Shown here piece after piece: positions 1 to 8,381 of a DNA stretch of 64,000 nt (the stretch's first letter is position 1; each line of letters starts with the position of its first letter). Source of the stretch: Haloprofundus halophilus. Lineage in GTDB: Archaea > Halobacteriota > Halobacteria > Halobacteriales > Haloferacaceae. Made by a program: the position numbers and the translations under genes. A model generated the notes under the pieces. The model saw nothing but the letters and a program-made list of their open reading frames with translations. It made no database searches and was not told where the DNA came from. The stretch spans positions 496,001 to 560,000 of the forward strand of contig NZ_QQRR01000002.1 of assembly GCF_003439925.1 (NCBI RefSeq), written 5' to 3'.

Positions 1-2
1 TC

Positions 3-92
3 ATCTTCGCCGGCGAGGGCGAAGGGTTCGAGAAGGCGGCCGGACGCGCCGCGCGGCGGATGAAGCGGCGACTCAACGAGTTTCGGTCGTAG
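3..92 (+). CDS. C-terminal end of an unidentified protein (truncated by window edge)
   Basis: An open frame enters from the left edge and stops at TAG 90-92. The 29 visible residues are basic and end in RMKRRLNEFRS. They contain no motif that identifies a family, so no function is proposed. The frame is assigned from its continuity to the window edge and its haloarchaeal codon use. Confidence 0.5.
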   Translation: MFAGEGEGFEKAAGRAARRMKRRLNEFRS

Positions 93-196
93 TCTCGGTA
101 CTCGACCGGCCGCCGTCCGAAGTGACTGGATGCTGTGCCGACTTCGAGAACGTCTCGCTCTCGTATCCGTCCGCCCGTCCGATTTCTGTCAATAGA

Positions 197-206
197 GTTA
201 ATTAAT
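197..206 (+). promoter_or_regulatory. TATA-like box of the GH5-like gene
   Basis: The AT-rich stretch GTTAATTAAT lies 24-33 bases before the ATG at 230, the spacing expected for a leaderless haloarchaeal promoter. This favours the start at 230 over an in-frame ATG at 212, which would leave no room for a promoter. Confidence 0.5.
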
Positions 207-229
207 CGCTCGTGGTACACTGCCCTCGG

Positions 230-1375
230 ATGGTACGTCAGCAGACGCGGCGGCAGTTCCTCGCGGCGGGAGCGACGGCGACGACGGCAGCCGTCGCGGG
301 CTGTCTCGTCGGCTCGGCCGACGCAGAGGGCGTGTTCCGACCGCCCGTCGACCTCCGCGGGGCGATATATCTCCCGGCACGGGCGTACAACACGTACCAG
401 ATGTGGGCCGACTACGACGAGGCCGTCGTCGAGCGGGACCTCGGGTACGCGGCGTCGCTGAATCTCAACGCCGTCCGGACGTGGGTGAACTACGAGTTCT
501 GGATGGAAGACCCCGAAGCGCACCGCCGCGCGATCGACCACTTCCTCGCCGCGGCGGCCGAACGCGATATCGGCGTCCTCCTCGGACTCTTCGAGGGCGT
601 CGGACAGCAGCCGACGGAAGCGAATCTCGAAGACACCGACCCGCTCACGGCGACAGCGGTTCAGTCACCCGCGCTCTGGCACCTCGAGCGGCGCGACCGG
701 TGGGAGAACTCGCGGCGGTTCGTCCGGTGGTTCATGGCGCGCTACCGCGACGACGAGCGACTGCTCGCCATCGAAGCGATGAACGAGCCGGGGTGGGCCT
801 CGTTGAAGCTTCGGTTCGCCGAGGCCATGTTTCGAACGCTCACCGAAGAGCGCGGGTCGGTGCCGCTCACCGTCGGGTCGACGAGTCTCGCAAACAACGC
901 GCAGTATCTCGATTGGGGCGCGGACATCCTCCAGTTTCACTACAACTTCGCCAACCGCCCCGGAACCATCGAGAACCTCCTCGCGGACGCAAATCGACTC
1001 GCGTCGCGCGTCGACAAACCCGTCTGGTTCTCCGAGTGGCAGCGAATTCGAACGGGCGTCGGATTCACCGGCGAGGTGACACACGACGACTGGTATCCGA
1101 ACTACTCGTCGCTCGCACCCGTCATCCGCCGTGCGGGCGTCGACAACTTCTTCTGGTCGCTGATGATCAAACCGGCCTACGTGGTCGTCCAGCGGAAAAA
1201 CGGCGTCGTCAACGGTGTCTTCCACGAGGACGGCGCGGTGTGGAGTCTCGACGACGCGCGGGCTCTCAAAGCGATGTCCGGCGACGACGAGTTCCACGCC
1301 GAGGAGCGCCCCGAGTGGCCCGCGTGGGCGGAGTCAGCGACGCAGTGGGTTCCACGTGGACCCTCCGAGCAGTGA
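230..1375 (+). CDS. Secreted GH5-like glycoside hydrolase, Tat lipoprotein
   Basis: 381-residue protein, probably a (beta/alpha)8 glycoside hydrolase resembling GH5 cellulases/mannanases. The N-terminus has a twin-arginine motif (TRRQFL, residues 7-12) followed by a lipobox (AVAGC), so it is probably exported folded and lipid-anchored outside the cell. The motif EAMNEPGW fits the GH5 Asn-Glu acid/base signature, and the Glu in WFSEWQ is a plausible nucleophile. The substrate cannot be told from sequence. The gene stands alone; the next gene, a beta-helix protein, converges on it from the other strand. Confidence 0.7.
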   Translation: MVRQQTRRQFLAAGATATTAAVAGCLVGSADAEGVFRPPVDLRGAIYLPARAYNTYQMWADYDEAVVERDLGYAASLNLNAVRTWVNYEFWMEDPEAHRRAIDHFLAAAAERDIGVLLGLFEGVGQQPTEANLEDTDPLTATAVQSPALWHLERRDRWENSRRFVRWFMARYRDDERLLAIEAMNEPGWASLKLRFAEAMFRTLTEERGSVPLTVGSTSLANNAQYLDWGADILQFHYNFANRPGTIENLLADANRLASRVDKPVWFSEWQRIRTGVGFTGEVTHDDWYPNYSSLAPVIRRAGVDNFFWSLMIKPAYVVVQRKNGVVNGVFHEDGAVWSLDDARALKAMSGDDEFHAEERPEWPAWAESATQWVPRGPSEQ

Positions 1376-1420
1376 TCGGGGTTCGAGTCGAGCGACTCGC
1401 AGTCTGTGCGTCTCACCGAC

Positions 1421-2062
1421 TCAGCATCTAGTCCACGCGACCAGTTGCCGGAGGGACGGGAAACCCCGGTGGACGTCGGTCCCCTGGTTACGCTGGGCCT
1501 GCACGCCGGAGAGTCGGTTGACCCACCGGACCGTCTCGACGCCGACGATGTTCCCCCGGGGTTCGCTGTCGGCGACCCGGATACCCGCTGCACGCTCGAG
1601 AGAGAGCCCGTAGGTGTTGTTCGTCGCTGTGACGGTGCTGATGCGTCCGCAGGTGCTCTTGCGGTAGTCGATACCGCGGTGCCAGTCGCGCACCTCGAGG
1701 TCGGTGACCGTGACGTTCCGCGCGTCGGCGGCGGTGACGGCGATACCAGTCGTGTTGCTCACGCCGTTCCCGTCGACGCGGTGGCCGTCACCGTCGAGGA
1801 CGACGTCGCCGGCGTCGATACGGATACACGCACGAGACAGAAGCGTCCCGCCCCCGTTCTCGATGTCCTCGGTGAGCGCGTATCTGCCGGGTTCCGAGAT
1901 AGTCGTGCACGAATCTATCGGCGTCACCCCGGAGGTGACGTCGGACGGCCCCGTGGCCGACCTGCCGTCGGCAGCGACGGGAGTCCCTACTGACCCCGCC
2001 GTGATCGTCACGAGCAAACCGAGCAGGACGACCGGTAGCCACTGTCCGACCCTTCGGCGCAT
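1421..2062 (-). CDS. Secreted NosD-like right-handed beta-helix protein
   Basis: 213 residues. A Sec-type signal peptide (basic MRRR, then a hydrophobic stretch to about residue 25, then AADG) precedes a region typical of haloarchaeal NosD-like parallel beta-helix proteins: SCTTISEPGRYALTEDI, then repeated short strands such as IRIDAGDVVLDGDGHRVDG and NTTGIAVTAADARNVTVTD. Such proteins bind or cleave carbohydrate or serve as surface scaffold. At 213 residues it is short and ends soon after the third coil. It converges on the GH5-like gene with a 45-base gap. Confidence 0.65.
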   Translation of the reverse strand: MRRRVGQWLPVVLLGLLVTITAGSVGTPVAADGRSATGPSDVTSGVTPIDSCTTISEPGRYALTEDIENGGGTLLSRACIRIDAGDVVLDGDGHRVDGNGVSNTTGIAVTAADARNVTVTDLEVRDWHRGIDYRKSTCGRISTVTATNNTYGLSLERAAGIRVADSEPRGNIVGVETVRWVNRLSGVQAQRNQGTDVHRGFPSLRQLVAWTRC

Positions 2063-2167
2063 TGTGGGAGAGAACGACGGAGGTGAAGTTAACGTATCGG
2101 AACTATCGAAAATATTACTAAACGAATCGCGAGACTACCGCTCCCGCGGGGAGGCGAGCCGTCGACC

Positions 2168-2305
2168 TCAGTCGACCAACCTGGCGTCGCGGACGTGCGC
2201 GTCGAGCGCCTCCTCGGTGTCGAACTCCTCGCCGCACGACTCGCAGACGTACGACTCCGGTTCGGCTCCGTCCGTCGACTCCGCGTCGTCGCCGGATTCG
2301 GTCAT
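2168..2305 (-). CDS. 45-residue C2H2-type zinc-finger microprotein
   Basis: A short gene translating to an acidic N-terminus followed by YVCESCGEEFDTEEALDAHV and a short tail. The pattern C-x2-C-x12-H is the start of a C2H2 finger; a second zinc-binding His is not obvious, so metal binding is inferred. Its ATG overlaps the TGA of the upstream zinc-finger gene (ATGA at 2302-2305), which implies translational coupling. Small single-finger proteins of this type are common in haloarchaea, and most have no known function. Confidence 0.6.
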   Translation of the reverse strand: MTESGDDAESTDGAEPESYVCESCGEEFDTEEALDAHVRDARLVD

Positions 2306-2490
2306 CGCATCACGTCAGACTGGTCGACTTCGCCCGTCTCGCCGCCGGTCTGTCGCGCCGCGGCCGCACACTGAACACAGACGCTCAGTTCGCGGTCGTA
2401 GTGCTCGTCGCAGACCATCGCGCCGCAGTTCGGGCACGTGTGCGTCGCTTCCGCCGACTCGCACACCTGGCAGACGCCGCTGACACTCAT
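2302..2490 (-). CDS. Small cysteine-rich zinc-finger protein
   Basis: 62 residues with spaced CxxC pairs: CQVC, CPNC, a CDEHYD segment and CVQC. This is a double-zinc B-box/HIT-like arrangement. The ATG at 2490 places MSVSG directly before the first CxxC; an in-frame ATG at 2514 would add eight basic residues and is less likely. It overlaps the next microprotein gene by four bases, forming a two-gene unit. The function is unknown; RNA or protein binding is a guess from the fold. Confidence 0.6.
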   Translation of the reverse strand: MSVSGVCQVCESAEATHTCPNCGAMVCDEHYDRELSVCVQCAAAARQTGGETGEVDQSDVMR

Positions 2491-2599
2491 ACGCACGGTA
2501 CGACGGCGAGTCACTTGAGCGCTGGGCAGGTCGCCGGCGCCGCCTCGAACCGCAGGCGCCGGGCGAGAGCCTTAGGTCCGTGCGGTCCGTAGCGCCCCT

Positions 2600-3100
2600 G
2601 TGGAGCGCGACCAGCTCGTCATGGGACTCGCCGCCGTCTTCGCGGGGATAACCGTCCTCCTCGCGGTGCTCGGGTTGAGCTACTCGCTCTTTCTGCTCGT
2701 CGTGGCCGTCCCCTTCGGCGCGACGACGTACTTCATGTGGTATCAGGCGAGCGGCCGACTCGCCGAACAGGCGCGCACTCGTCGCGTCCGTCGAGAACCG
2801 TCCGGGTTCGGCGCGGGTGCGCGCCGCGAGAACGTCCGGGAGAACCGTCGGCGCGCACGCCGCAACGGGCGCGGCGGCGGACAGAGCAGCGGCCGTTCGA
2901 GCACCGACGCACCGCGGACGACGCGGAGGCCGACCCGCGCCGAGGCGTACCGCGCGCTCGATCTGGAACCCGGCGCGAGCACCGCCGAGGTGAAACGCGC
3001 CTACCGCTCGAAGGTCAAGGAGGTCCATCCGGACACCGAAGACGGCGACGAGGAGTCGTTCAGACGGGTGAACCGGGCGTACGAGTCGTTGAACGAGTAG
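2600..3100 (+). CDS. Membrane-anchored J-domain (DnaJ-like) protein
   Basis: 166 residues with a GTG start. Two hydrophobic segments (about residues 8-27 and 28-47) anchor it in the membrane. A basic, Arg-rich linker (about 55-110) follows, and a C-terminal J domain (about 112-166) carries the diagnostic HPD tripeptide at residues 143-145. J domains stimulate Hsp70/DnaK ATPase, so a membrane-associated co-chaperone role is likely. There is no Gly/Phe or zinc-finger region, so it is not a canonical DnaJ. It stands alone. Confidence 0.7.
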   Translation: MERDQLVMGLAAVFAGITVLLAVLGLSYSLFLLVVAVPFGATTYFMWYQASGRLAEQARTRRVRREPSGFGAGARRENVRENRRRARRNGRGGGQSSGRSSTDAPRTTRRPTRAEAYRALDLEPGASTAEVKRAYRSKVKEVHPDTEDGDEESFRRVNRAYESLNE

Positions 3101-3284
3101 GCGGCCCGTTCGACGGTGTCCCGCGGTTCGCGTCGGGTCACTTCGCCTTCCGCGCCTTCGCGGGTCGGACGTATCGAACGGGTCCGAGGGCACGCTCGAA
3201 GGAGGATTCGGCACCAGCGGACTTCGAGAACCTCGTACCGTCCGGCGCGACGACCGTGGTATGCTCTTTCACGACACGAAAAAG

Positions 3285-3291
3285 GTTTTAG
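3285..3291 (+). promoter_or_regulatory. TATA-like box of the GTPBP1-type gene
   Basis: GTTTTAG lies 24-30 bases before ATG 3315, consistent with a leaderless transcript. It supports starting the protein at MSADR rather than at an upstream in-frame ATG (3261). Confidence 0.45.
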
Positions 3292-3314
3292 CAAACCGAC
3301 GCTTACCGCCGCCC

Positions 3315-4976
3315 ATGAGCGCCGACCGGGCCGCCCTCGAAGAGGCCCTACAGCGCGGAGAAGAAGAAGGCGGGTACATCGAATTCAAAGAACGGCTCTC
3401 CAAGGAGGTCCACCTCTCGGGTGGCCGCATGGAGAGTCTCGCCGCCCAGCTCCGACACCGAGTCCTCTCCGGGGAGGGCGAGGCGACGTACGTCGTCGGC
3501 GTCACCGACGACGGCGGCATCGCCGGAATCTCGCCGGACGCCTTCTCGGAGTCGATGGACGTCCTCTCGCTGCTCGCCGAAGAGGCAGGCGCGCACATCG
3601 AAGACGTAGATACCTGGGGTGTCGGCGACGAGACGCGACGCGCCTCGAACGGGTCGGGCGGGGGGACGACGCGAGGCGACGACCCCGACGCCGGCCTCGT
3701 CGGCGTCGCCACCATCCGCGAGGGGGCGATGCTCGAAACCGACGAGGAGCACATCGTCGTCGGCACCGCGGGCCACGTCGACCACGGGAAGAGCACGCTC
3801 GTCGGCTCGCTCGTCACCGGACAGGCCGACGACGGCGACGGCGGGACCCGCGGGTTCCTCGACGTGCAACCGCACGAGGTCGAACGCGGTCTCTCGGCGG
3901 ACCTCTCGTACGCCGTCTACGGCTTCGACGACGACGGTCCGGTCCACATGCGCAACCCGCACCGCAAGAGCGACCGCGCCCGCGTCGTCGAGACGGCCGA
4001 CCGCCTCGTCTCCTTCGTCGACACCGTCGGCCACGAGCCGTGGCTCCGCACCACCATCCGGGGACTGGTCGGCCAGAAACTCGACTACGGGCTGCTCGTC
4101 GTCGCCGCCGACGACGGGCCGACGAAGACGACGCGCGAACATCTCGGCATCCTCCTCGCGACCGAACTGCCGACGCTCGTCGCCATCACGAAAGTCGACG
4201 CCGTCAGCGACGAGCGCGTCGCCGAGGTCGAACACGAGGTCGAGAAACTGCTTCGCGACGTGGGCAAGACGCCGCTGGCGGTCGAACGCTACGGCGTCGA
4301 CGCCGCCGCCGAGGAGATAAGCGACTCCGTCGTCCCCATCCTCCGGACCAGCGCGGTCTCCACGGAGGGGCTGGACGACCTCGACTACCTGTTCGAGACG
4401 CTCCCGAAGACGAGCGACGGCCAGGGGCAGTTCCGGATGTACATCGACCGCAGCTACAGCGTCACCGGCGTCGGTGCGGTCGCTTCCGGGACGGTGAACT
4501 CCGGCACCGTCGAAGCGGGCGACGAACTGCTGCTCGGGCCGATGCCGGACGGCAGTTTCCGCGACGTGGAGGTGCGCTCCATCGAGATGCACTACCACCG
4601 CGTCGACGAGGCGAAGGCGGGCCGCATCGTCGGCATCGCGCTCAAGGGCGTCAAGGAAGCCGAGATAGAGCGCGGGATGGTGCTCGTCCCGAAGGCCTCC
4701 GACCCGCGAGCCGTCCGCTCGTTCGAGGCCGACGTGATAGTGCTCAACCACCCGACGCGCATCGGGACGGGCTACGAACCCGTCATCCACCTCGAAACCA
4801 TCAGCGAGGCGGCGGTGTTCCACCCCGACGAGGGGCGTCTCCTCCCCGGCGACACCGGCCACTCGCGCGTCGAGTTCAAGTTCAGACCGTACCTCATCGA
4901 GGAGGGCCAGCGGTTTGTCTTCCGCGAGGGGCAGAGCAAAGGCGTCGGTACCGTGACCGACGTGCACTACGACTGA
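3315..4976 (+). CDS. GTPBP1/2-family translational GTPase
   Basis: 553 residues. The N-terminal 140 residues match the GTPBP1 lead-in (YVVGVTDDGGIAGIS). A GTPase domain follows, with G1 GHVDHGKS at 153-160, G3 DTVG at 236-239 and the G4 variant TKVD at 292-295. Two beta-barrel domains of the EF-1A type follow (YSVTGVGAVASGTV; VIVLNHPTRI; RFVFREG near the C-terminus). Eukaryotic GTPBP1/2 act in ribosome surveillance and can deliver tRNA; the archaeal role is less certain. It stands alone after a 200-base spacer. Confidence 0.85.
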   Translation: MSADRAALEEALQRGEEEGGYIEFKERLSKEVHLSGGRMESLAAQLRHRVLSGEGEATYVVGVTDDGGIAGISPDAFSESMDVLSLLAEEAGAHIEDVDTWGVGDETRRASNGSGGGTTRGDDPDAGLVGVATIREGAMLETDEEHIVVGTAGHVDHGKSTLVGSLVTGQADDGDGGTRGFLDVQPHEVERGLSADLSYAVYGFDDDGPVHMRNPHRKSDRARVVETADRLVSFVDTVGHEPWLRTTIRGLVGQKLDYGLLVVAADDGPTKTTREHLGILLATELPTLVAITKVDAVSDERVAEVEHEVEKLLRDVGKTPLAVERYGVDAAAEEISDSVVPILRTSAVSTEGLDDLDYLFETLPKTSDGQGQFRMYIDRSYSVTGVGAVASGTVNSGTVEAGDELLLGPMPDGSFRDVEVRSIEMHYHRVDEAKAGRIVGIALKGVKEAEIERGMVLVPKASDPRAVRSFEADVIVLNHPTRIGTGYEPVIHLETISEAAVFHPDEGRLLPGDTGHSRVEFKFRPYLIEEGQRFVFREGQSKGVGTVTDVHYD

Positions 4977-4991
4977 GCCCGCGCAGCGCGA

Positions 4992-5042
4992 CGACCCGTG
5001 TGGAACGTCCGCCGACCCGCGTGGAACGGCCGCCGACCCGCC
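4992..5042. repeat. 21-bp tandem repeat, 2.4 copies
   Basis: Two copies of a 21-base unit (CGACCCGTGTGGAACGTCCG plus C) differing at two positions, followed by nine bases of a third. They fill the spacer between the GTPase gene and the next membrane protein. No coding role is apparent; this looks like slippage in GC-rich spacer DNA. Confidence 0.7.
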
Positions 5043-5089
5043 GGCGCTGCTCCCGCAACGTCCTTCTCTCCGAAGCGAATATTCGACGC

Positions 5090-5437
5090 ATGGAACAGCG
5101 ACAGGTCGTGCTGACGGTTACGGGAGCGCTGCTGGCGGGCGTCGTCACGGCGGTACTCGGGTCGACGGGACTCGACGGGCCGCTCGCCATCGTCGCCGGC
5201 GTCGCGGTGGCGATACCGCTGCTCAGAGCGGAGACGTTCGGCGGGTTCGACAGCCCCGGGTCGTTCGACAGCGGCGCGGCGTTTCTCGCCTCCCTCGGCG
5301 CGCTGGTCGTCGGTACCGTCGCCGTCTACGCGGCGGGTGCGCTCGGGGTGGGCCAGACGGTGACGGTCGGCCTCGGCGGCGGGGGCGCGTTCGCGGGGAG
5401 CTATCTGGGTGACGTGTTCGTCCAGCGGCGGTCGTGA
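5090..5437 (+). CDS. Small integral membrane protein, unknown function
   Basis: 115 residues, glycine- and alanine-rich, with about four hydrophobic segments (residues 6-24, 30-46, 66-86 and 88-108) and short loops. There is no signal cleavage site or catalytic motif. It resembles small haloarchaeal membrane proteins of unknown role. The ATG at 5090 directly precedes the first membrane segment. Confidence 0.55.
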   Translation: MEQRQVVLTVTGALLAGVVTAVLGSTGLDGPLAIVAGVAVAIPLLRAETFGGFDSPGSFDSGAAFLASLGALVVGTVAVYAAGALGVGQTVTVGLGGGGAFAGSYLGDVFVQRRS

Positions 5438-5453
5438 GCCGACGCGTCGGCGC

Positions 5454-5942
5454 TCAACACCGGACGTAGCCGTCCTCGAGACGCTCCGCGAGGTCGAGCA
5501 GCACGAACCACTCCAGCACGTCGCCGACGCGTTCGCGCCAGATCTCCTCCCAGCGGTTCGGGTTCTTGAAGTGCTCCCACTGCGGCACCCGGTCGCGGAC
5601 GCGGTCGTACGCCTCGTCGGCGCTCACCGGCTCTTCGGCGTCGTCGAGTACCGCGAGCAACTCCTCGGCGGTGAACACGCGGCGGACGAACGCGTCGCGC
5701 AGGTGGTCGGGCGTCGGGTCGTTTCGAAGCCGCTTGAAGCCGCCCGGCGTCTCGGTGGCCAGTTCCAGCGCCCGGAGGAACGTCAGCCACGTCCGAGCGG
5801 CGTCTCGACTCGGGAAGCCGACGCGACGTATCAGGCGCTCGCAGCAGTCGTCCTCCGAGTCGGGAACCAGCGGCACCGCTCTCTGGGCGTCGGCGACGAC
5901 GCCGAGGTCGTCGGGCGCGGGCGGGACGAGTTTGAACTGCAC
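5454..5942 (-). CDS. Conserved-looking acidic protein of unknown function
   Basis: 162 residues, acidic and soluble, rich in Trp and charged helices (PQWEHFKNPNRWEEIWRERV, then VGDVLEWFVLLDLAERLEDG). The composition and codon use are those of a real haloarchaeal protein, but I recognise no domain. The C-terminal half could be a winged-helix fold, which is a guess. It lies three bases downstream of mch on the same strand and is probably co-transcribed with it. Confidence 0.55.
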   Translation of the reverse strand: MQFKLVPPAPDDLGVVADAQRAVPLVPDSEDDCCERLIRRVGFPSRDAARTWLTFLRALELATETPGGFKRLRNDPTPDHLRDAFVRRVFTAEELLAVLDDAEEPVSADEAYDRVRDRVPQWEHFKNPNRWEEIWRERVGDVLEWFVLLDLAERLEDGYVRC

Positions 5943-5945
5943 GGC

Positions 5946-6887
5946 TCAGAGCTCGCGGAGGCCGAACGACTCCGCGAGCAGGTCTTCGTCCGTCTCGCCG
6001 AAGACGCGCGTCGACCCGTCGACGACGTCGACGGTCACCTGCGCTGGCGCGAACGCAGACACCGGCACCTGCGAGAAGTCCCAGTCGTTCTCGGCGAAGA
6101 TGTCCTCGAAGGGCGTGCCGTACTCGTCGGCGGCGGTCGACGGAACCTCGTCGAAGCGGTCGAACTCGTCGCGGACCGTCAGGTGGACCTGGCCGCCGTA
6201 GGCGAGCGCGTCGTTCGTCCGGCCCATCGCCACGCCCTCGTCGTAGCTGACGGGTGCCATAGGGGCGCTGCCGCTGACCGAGAGCACGTCCCGGGGGTCG
6301 TAGCCGAGCTCGAAGAGGCGGAAGACGGCGAGTTCAGATGCCCGAGACGCGATGTTGACGCTACCGGCGATGGAGCCGACGGCGAACGCCGGCAGGAAGA
6401 CGGCGCTCGGTTCGACCTCCGCGAGGTCGGCGACGTGTTCGGCCACCTCGTCGCCCGGCAGGTCGATGCTCTCGACGGCGAGGACGGTGAGGTCGAACTC
6501 GTCGTAGTAGCCGACGGCCTCGAACTCCGACTCCTGGCCGACGAGCGCGCGTGCGGGGCCGCTGCCGAGGCCGTCGAAGCGGTCGAACTCCAGCTCCCAG
6601 CCCGCCTTCTGCGAACAGAGCAGCGCGATGGCGGGGTGGTCCGTCGACAGTTCGACGTGCGGAATCGGCGCGCCGTCGACCGTACCCATCCGCGTCTGGA
6701 CGGTGGCGAGCCCGGCGGTCTGTATCTCCGTCAGCAGCAATCCCGCTTCGACCCCGCCCGTGGCGTCGACGCCGAAGTCCAGCACCGTCGCGCCCGACTC
6801 CAGTTCGTACGAGCCGACGTTCAACTCGTCGGCGAAGTCGAGCGCCTCGTCGACGAGTTCTATCGCCATCCGATTGAGACTGTCCAT
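5946..6887 (-). CDS. mch: Methenyltetrahydromethanopterin cyclohydrolase
   Basis: 313 residues, the usual length for Mch. It interconverts methenyl- and formyl-tetrahydropterin C1 units in the cytoplasm. Family sequences include MDSLNRMAIELVDEALDFAD at the start, ATGGVEAGLLLTEI, STDHPAIALLCSQKAGWE and SGSAPMAPV. The start at 6887 is set by the conserved MDSLNRMA; an upstream ATG would add 19 atypical residues. Haloarchaea are not methanogens, so the enzyme presumably serves C1 metabolism or is a retained relic. The gene is followed by a hypothetical gene after three bases. Confidence 0.9.
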   Translation of the reverse strand: MDSLNRMAIELVDEALDFADELNVGSYELESGATVLDFGVDATGGVEAGLLLTEIQTAGLATVQTRMGTVDGAPIPHVELSTDHPAIALLCSQKAGWELEFDRFDGLGSGPARALVGQESEFEAVGYYDEFDLTVLAVESIDLPGDEVAEHVADLAEVEPSAVFLPAFAVGSIAGSVNIASRASELAVFRLFELGYDPRDVLSVSGSAPMAPVSYDEGVAMGRTNDALAYGGQVHLTVRDEFDRFDEVPSTAADEYGTPFEDIFAENDWDFSQVPVSAFAPAQVTVDVVDGSTRVFGETDEDLLAESFGLREL

Positions 6888-6991
6888 ACCTCCGGTTGCG
6901 CCCATTCGGATAAAGGGTTTGGCGGTCGGCGGTCGCCCCGACACCGACTTCGGGGACTACGACCCCGGACGCTGCGGTCGGGCGCGTCGCT

Positions 6992-7306
6992 CTACTCGCC
7001 TCCGCTTCGTGCCTCGCGGCCGAGTTCGCGTTCGACGGCCTCGACTTTCTCCCGCGCTCGTTCGTCGCTGGTCCGCTTGTCGTCGATTTTGAGGAACGTA
7101 CTCACTCGGTCGGCGTCGACGGCGTTGTGTGCGGCGGCGACGGCGTCGAGCAGCGTCTCGACGTCCGCGGCTTCGACGACGGTTCCCATCGGATTCGTCT
7201 CGTACTCGACGTCGAACTCGTCGAGCGCGGCGACGGCGTCGGCCACGTCGGCGGCCATGCTCTCTTCTGTCACTGGTGCGACGCTCAGCAGTGCGATGAC
7301 GGTCAT
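6992..7306 (-). CDS. MTH1187/YkoF-type thiamine-binding protein
   Basis: 104 residues with the MTH1187 pattern: a start of MTVIALLSVAPVTEESMAADVADAV, then YETNPMGTVVEA, and a charged C-terminal helix. The family forms small alpha/beta tetramers reported to bind thiamine or related ligands. It lies upstream of mch on the same strand with about 100 bases between, so co-transcription is possible but not shown. Confidence 0.8.
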   Translation of the reverse strand: MTVIALLSVAPVTEESMAADVADAVAALDEFDVEYETNPMGTVVEAADVETLLDAVAAAHNAVDADRVSTFLKIDDKRTSDERAREKVEAVERELGREARSGGE

Positions 7307-7330
7307 ACCGGGGGGTCTGCAGCCAGCGTC

Positions 7331-7951
7331 CTAACTTTGCGGGTCGATCTCGTCGGCGAGCCGAGCGGTCTCGTTTCCGTTCTCGCGCCGGCGAGCGCAG
7401 TTGAACTCGACGGTGACCGTGTCGACGACGCTCCCGTCGGGGGCGACGCCGTCGAGTCGGTAGACGCCGTTCTGCGGACGCGGTCCGAGCGTCTGTTCGT
7501 ACTCGATAACGCCGGTACTCGGATACTTCCCCTGCGGCGCGTTCGGTTCGTGTTCCGAACGAACCGGCACGACGAACGCCGGGGCGTCCTGCCCGCGTCG
7601 ATACGCCTCGACGTACGCCGCGCCGGACTGCTCGATTCGGTCCCGTTGAAGCGGTATCACCAGTACGACGTTCTCCCCGTCGGCTTCGATGTGCGCGCCG
7701 TTGTTGAGGAGGCTCCCCTCGCCGTGGCTCGTCGCCCACGTGCTGCAGGCGTCCACGTCGTTGCTGGAACTGCTCTCGGAGCTTTCCCCGGAGAGACAGC
7801 CCGCGACGGTTGCGGCCGCGACGACACCTGCGGCGGTCAGTAGCTGTCGGCGCGTACGGGTTCGTGGATGGGCGTCTCGGGAGTCGTACTCTGTCTCCCG
7901 TCGACGTGTCGTCTCGGAGGGCACGGGGGACGGTTCGGCGACTCGTCGCAT
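7331..7951 (-). CDS. Tat-exported lipoprotein of unknown function
   Basis: 206 residues. A twin-arginine motif (RTRRQLLTAAG, about residues 32-42) and a lipobox (TVAGC) direct export and lipid anchoring, followed by a Ser/Glu/Asp-rich linker usual for haloarchaeal lipoproteins. The mature domain (about 150 residues, with one Cys near each end: DACSTWATS and VEFNCARRR) is not recognised and could be an Ig-like beta sandwich held by a disulphide. The start at 7951 leaves an unusually long 30-residue stretch before the Tat motif, so a later start may be used. Confidence 0.6.
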   Translation of the reverse strand: MRRVAEPSPVPSETTRRRETEYDSRDAHPRTRTRRQLLTAAGVVAAATVAGCLSGESSESSSSNDVDACSTWATSHGEGSLLNNGAHIEADGENVVLVIPLQRDRIEQSGAAYVEAYRRGQDAPAFVVPVRSEHEPNAPQGKYPSTGVIEYEQTLGPRPQNGVYRLDGVAPDGSVVDTVTVEFNCARRRENGNETARLADEIDPQS

Positions 7952-8059
7952 CAAACTGCTGACTTCGGCCGCCGACGGTGGGTGGCCATCTCGCTCCCGG
8001 CGGGCTTCGCTCCTACCGTTCCCGCGGTTCCGAACGCCCTCGGTTCCGACGAGTCGCCG

Positions 8060-8066
8060 TTTTATC
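8060..8066 (+). promoter_or_regulatory. TATA-like box of the rubredoxin-like gene
   Basis: TTTTATC sits 25-31 bases before ATG 8091, consistent with a leaderless transcript and supporting that start. Confidence 0.5.
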
Positions 8067-8090
8067 ACCGCACACTGTGTATAGATACCG

Positions 8091-8324
8091 ATGGACGCGA
8101 TTCACTCATCTCGAACACGGACCAGCGACTCGACCGCCGCCGGCGCGATTCCCCGACGCTCGGTCGTCAGAAACGAACGACTCAGCAGCTCCGCGTTCGG
8201 CGAAGCGTACCTCGTCTGGCGCTGTCACCGCTGCGGCGAGACCGGCGATTTGGAGGCGTTCCCCGTCGCCTGCTCGAACTGCGACGCGCCGCGCGAGGAG
8301 CTGTACTACTGGACGGAGGACTGA
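8091..8324 (+). CDS. Rubredoxin-like zinc-ribbon protein (DUF7130-like)
   Basis: 77 residues. The C-terminal half is a compact zinc ribbon, WRCHRCGE then ACSNCDAPREELYYWTED, with two CxxC knuckles and the PREEIYYWTED-type ending that I recall from the haloarchaeal DUF7130 family. The N-terminal 40 residues are polar and probably flexible. It probably binds zinc or iron; a partner or redox role is unknown. Confidence 0.7.
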   Translation: MDAIHSSRTRTSDSTAAGAIPRRSVVRNERLSSSAFGEAYLVWRCHRCGETGDLEAFPVACSNCDAPREELYYWTED

Positions 8325-8381
8325 CCGCTTCGCCCGACTGGAACCGAGCTCGTTTTTGTGCGCGACCGAACTGCATCCAGT

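Noticed and set aside
3315-3650. Schlafen/AlbA-like domain at the start of the GTPase (EFKE and VGVTDDG)
   Set aside because: The region matches the normal N-terminal part of GTPBP1 proteins, so no extra domain is needed.
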